NCBI RefSeq assembly: GCF_000429645.1
Contig: NZ_AUCG01000023.1
Coordinates: 186,001 to 250,000, forward strand
Direction: 5' to 3'
DNA length: 64,000 nucleotides
Source of the DNA: Niveispirillum irakense DSM 11586
GTDB lineage: Bacteria > Pseudomonadota > Alphaproteobacteria > Azospirillales > Azospirillaceae
Shown: positions 62,459 through 64,000 of the stretch, piece after piece
Layout: each line of letters opens with the position of its first letter
Position numbering within the stretch: position 1 is the stretch's first letter
Notes under the pieces: model-generated
What the model saw: the letters and a program-made list of their open reading frames with translations, nothing else
What the model was told of the DNA's origin: nothing
Databases searched by the model: none
Program-made: the position numbers and the translations under genes

Positions 62459-63256
62459 ATGGAAAAAGGGGTGCCGATCCGGGCCATCAGTCGGGCGATT
62501 GCGGCGTTGAAAGCGATCAACCGCCAAGGCTCCCTGACCATGATGGAAATTGCGCGGGCGGCGGAGGTGCCATACCCCACTGCCTGTCGTCTGGTCCAGA
62601 CCCTGGTCTATGAAGGGCTGGTGGAGCAGGAGCCGGATCGCAAACGCTATCGCCCGACGGCTCTGGTGCAGTCCCTGGCCTATGGGTTCCAGGATGATGA
62701 CCGGCTGGTGGAGGTGGCGCGACCGCATATCATCTCCCTGACGCGGCGCATCGGCTGGCCCATCTCCATCGCATCACGGGTGGGGCGCAACATGATGTTG
62801 CGCGACAGTACCCATGCCAATACGGCCCTGACCTTCGAGCGTTACTATCCGGGCTTCACCCTGCCGGTGCTGGATAGCGCATCGGGCAAGCTCTCCATGG
62901 CCTACACGGCGGACGAGGAGCGGGAGACCCTGCTGCGCTGGATGAAAGTGTCACAGGAAGTGGACCCGGAATATCTGAAGGCTGCCCGCGCTGGATTGAA
63001 CGTGGAGCGTATCCGATCGCAAGGCTATGCGGTCCAGGGGCGCAATCACCATAACCTGACGCCGGGGAAGACGGCATCCGTTGCTGTGCCCATTTTCCTG
63101 AGCGGCCATTTCAAGGCGGCAATGACGATGATCTTCTTCGCCTCCGCCATGAATGTAGAAGCGGCATTGGATCGTTATCTTGACGACCTGAAAGGAACGG
63201 CAGAAACGATCAGTGCGGAGTTGACCCAGGTGGCGGCGCAGCGGCCAACCACCTGA
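62459..63256 (+). CDS. IclR-family transcriptional regulator (MhpR/PcaR-like)
   Basis: The 265-residue regulator has a winged helix (VPIRAISRAIAALKAINRQGSLTMMEIARAAEVPYPTACRLVQTLVYEGLVEQEPD, about residues 4-60) and an IclR effector domain (LTRRIGWPISIASRVGRNMMLRD, SGKLSMAYTADEERETLL, GKTASVAVPIFLSG). The form is close to regulators of aromatic-acid pathways such as MhpR and PcaR. It ends the divergent catabolic locus, and the GTTCGG/CCGAAC palindrome at 59362-59384 is the likely target. Aromatic or side-chain acid induction is plausible but not shown. Confidence 0.87.
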   Translation: MEKGVPIRAISRAIAALKAINRQGSLTMMEIARAAEVPYPTACRLVQTLVYEGLVEQEPDRKRYRPTALVQSLAYGFQDDDRLVEVARPHIISLTRRIGWPISIASRVGRNMMLRDSTHANTALTFERYYPGFTLPVLDSASGKLSMAYTADEERETLLRWMKVSQEVDPEYLKAARAGLNVERIRSQGYAVQGRNHHNLTPGKTASVAVPIFLSGHFKAAMTMIFFASAMNVEAALDRYLDDLKGTAETISAELTQVAAQRPTT

Positions 63257-63270
63257 ACCAACCGGTCCCG

Positions 63271-64000
63271 TTACCGGGCTTGCGCTGTCAGTTTCACCGG
63301 CTGTTTCAACCCGCCCAGCAGCAGGTTAGGCAGCCGGCTATTGTCCCAATCCACATCCTTGGGCGGGTTGGGGCCCATGCGCAGCACGATCAGGCCGGCG
63401 GCGCGGGAAATCTGCACCGTCTGGTTACCATTGCCATCGAACATGAACAGGTCTTTGTCCAGATAAGGCTGGCTGTGCAGCACCTGCGGTCCGGGAGCCC
63501 CCGGCGCCCCGAAACCGCGCCGGTCCTGATAGGGGCCGGCGACCCACAGGCCAAGACCGTAATGCGGATTCTGCGCCGTTGCCGTGGCCATTTCCTGAAC
63601 ATAACCCTCCGGCAGCAGGCGCTTGCCGTTGACTACGCCATCATCCAGCAGCAGCCGGGCCATATGCAGCCAGGACCGGGCCGGCAGCATCATGCAGCAG
63701 CCGGAATGGGCCAGCCCCTCGGGCCGGTTGATCCAGACTTCTCCACCCGGTGCCCCGACCGGGGACAGCAATTCAGTGCCGACAAACTCTGCATAGCGTC
63801 GGCCGGTCGCCCGTTCGATCACCACGGCGATCAGCTCCGATGTCGCGTTGGAATAGCCGTAGCGCGTCCCCGGCTCGTGGGTCAGCGGATAATCCTGGAT
63901 GATATAGGTACCGTGATCGCTGGAGAGATAGGCCAGGTTCCAGGGGCTTGCCGGGTCGGGACTGAAACCCTGCTCCAGGAAACCGGTACGCATATCCAGC
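63271..64000 (-). CDS. Beta-lactamase (class C)-family serine hydrolase, N-terminus cut by window edge
   Basis: The frame is open to base 64000, so this is the C-terminal 243 residues of a protein that normally has 400-450. The preserved part has the LDMRTGF start of the second half, the Tyr motif YGYSNATSEL (YxN), LLSPVGA and a Gly-rich C-terminal end. The catalytic SxxK lies beyond the edge. Family members include esterases, penicillin-binding-protein-like enzymes and 6-aminohexanoate-dimer hydrolases. A role as an esterase at the start of the neighbouring catabolic route is a guess. The stop lies 15 bp from the convergent IclR gene. Confidence 0.8.
   Translation of the reverse strand, partial: LDMRTGFLEQGFSPDPASPWNLAYLSSDHGTYIIQDYPLTHEPGTRYGYSNATSELIAVVIERATGRRYAEFVGTELLSPVGAPGGEVWINRPEGLAHSGCCMMLPARSWLHMARLLLDDGVVNGKRLLPEGYVQEMATATAQNPHYGLGLWVAGPYQDRRGFGAPGAPGPQVLHSQPYLDKDLFMFDGNGNQTVQISRAAGLIVLRMGPNPPKDVDWDNSRLPNLLLGGLKQPVKLTAQAR

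Noticed and set aside
1-64000. Insertion sequences, integrases, attachment sites or tRNA genes
   Set aside because: None of the coding frames looks like a transposase or integrase, and I saw no tRNA cloverleaf or flanking direct repeats.

Overview
The window reads as one contiguous piece of a GC-rich proteobacterial chromosome. Gene content (malonate decarboxylase with a MatC-type carrier, a two-partner secretion locus followed by sapC, a soluble chemoreceptor with a zinc-binding CZB domain, COG0523 and DUF1826 genes, many CoA-dependent acid-degrading genes) fits an alphaproteobacterium, perhaps of the Azospirillum/Niveispirillum group. That placement is inference. I saw no rRNA, tRNA, transposase or CRISPR array.

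Left part (1-10,040). A partial nitrilase-family gene faces away from a catabolic operon: aldehyde dehydrogenase, a LeuC/LeuD-like hydro-lyase pair, a class III CoA transferase and an HMG-CoA-lyase-family lyase. Together these could hydrate an unsaturated methylated C5-type diacid, activate it with CoA and split it to acetyl-CoA (or propionyl-CoA) and a 2-oxo acid. Two similar perfect inverted repeats precede the first and second genes. A SNF2/SWIM helicase gene follows.

Zinc region (10,066-17,113). After a chemoreceptor gene comes a tightly packed operon for a FtsX/LolD-type ABC transporter with a His-rich permease, a DUF3299 protein and a small Cys-containing secreted protein, resembling the Vibrio Zrg zinc-uptake system. 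It converges on DUF1826 and COG0523 GTPase genes behind a near-perfect Zur-type palindrome. msrB follows.

Two-partner secretion (17,114-39,805). After an AT-rich intergenic stretch come a TpsB transporter and a 6,506-residue TpsA filamentous-haemagglutinin-type exoprotein. This one gene fills 30 percent of the window, is built from repeats and contains no cysteine. A sapC gene follows, then a strong terminator.

Malonate region (40,231-48,725). A MatC-like carrier diverges from a complete mdcACDEGBH operon, and a GntR/FCD regulator closes the group.

Right part (48,752-64,000). Small metabolic genes (carboxymuconolactone-decarboxylase-like protein, threonine aldolase behind a structured leader, LysR with a divergent DJ-1-family gene, aldo/keto reductase) lead to a second catabolic locus. 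On the minus strand it has a zinc alcohol dehydrogenase, a fumarate-reductase-type flavoprotein, an unknown 171-residue protein, an MDR reductase and a GlcD/VAO-type FAD oxidase. Divergently it has a second LeuC/LeuD-like pair, an isocitrate-lyase/PEP-mutase-family lyase and an IclR regulator. A perfect 10-bp inverted repeat lies in the divergent promoter. The likely end reaction is hydration of a dialkylmaleate-type acid and its CoA-independent cleavage. The substrate entering this route is unknown and is the main novelty candidate, beside the first LeuCD cluster and the giant TpsA.
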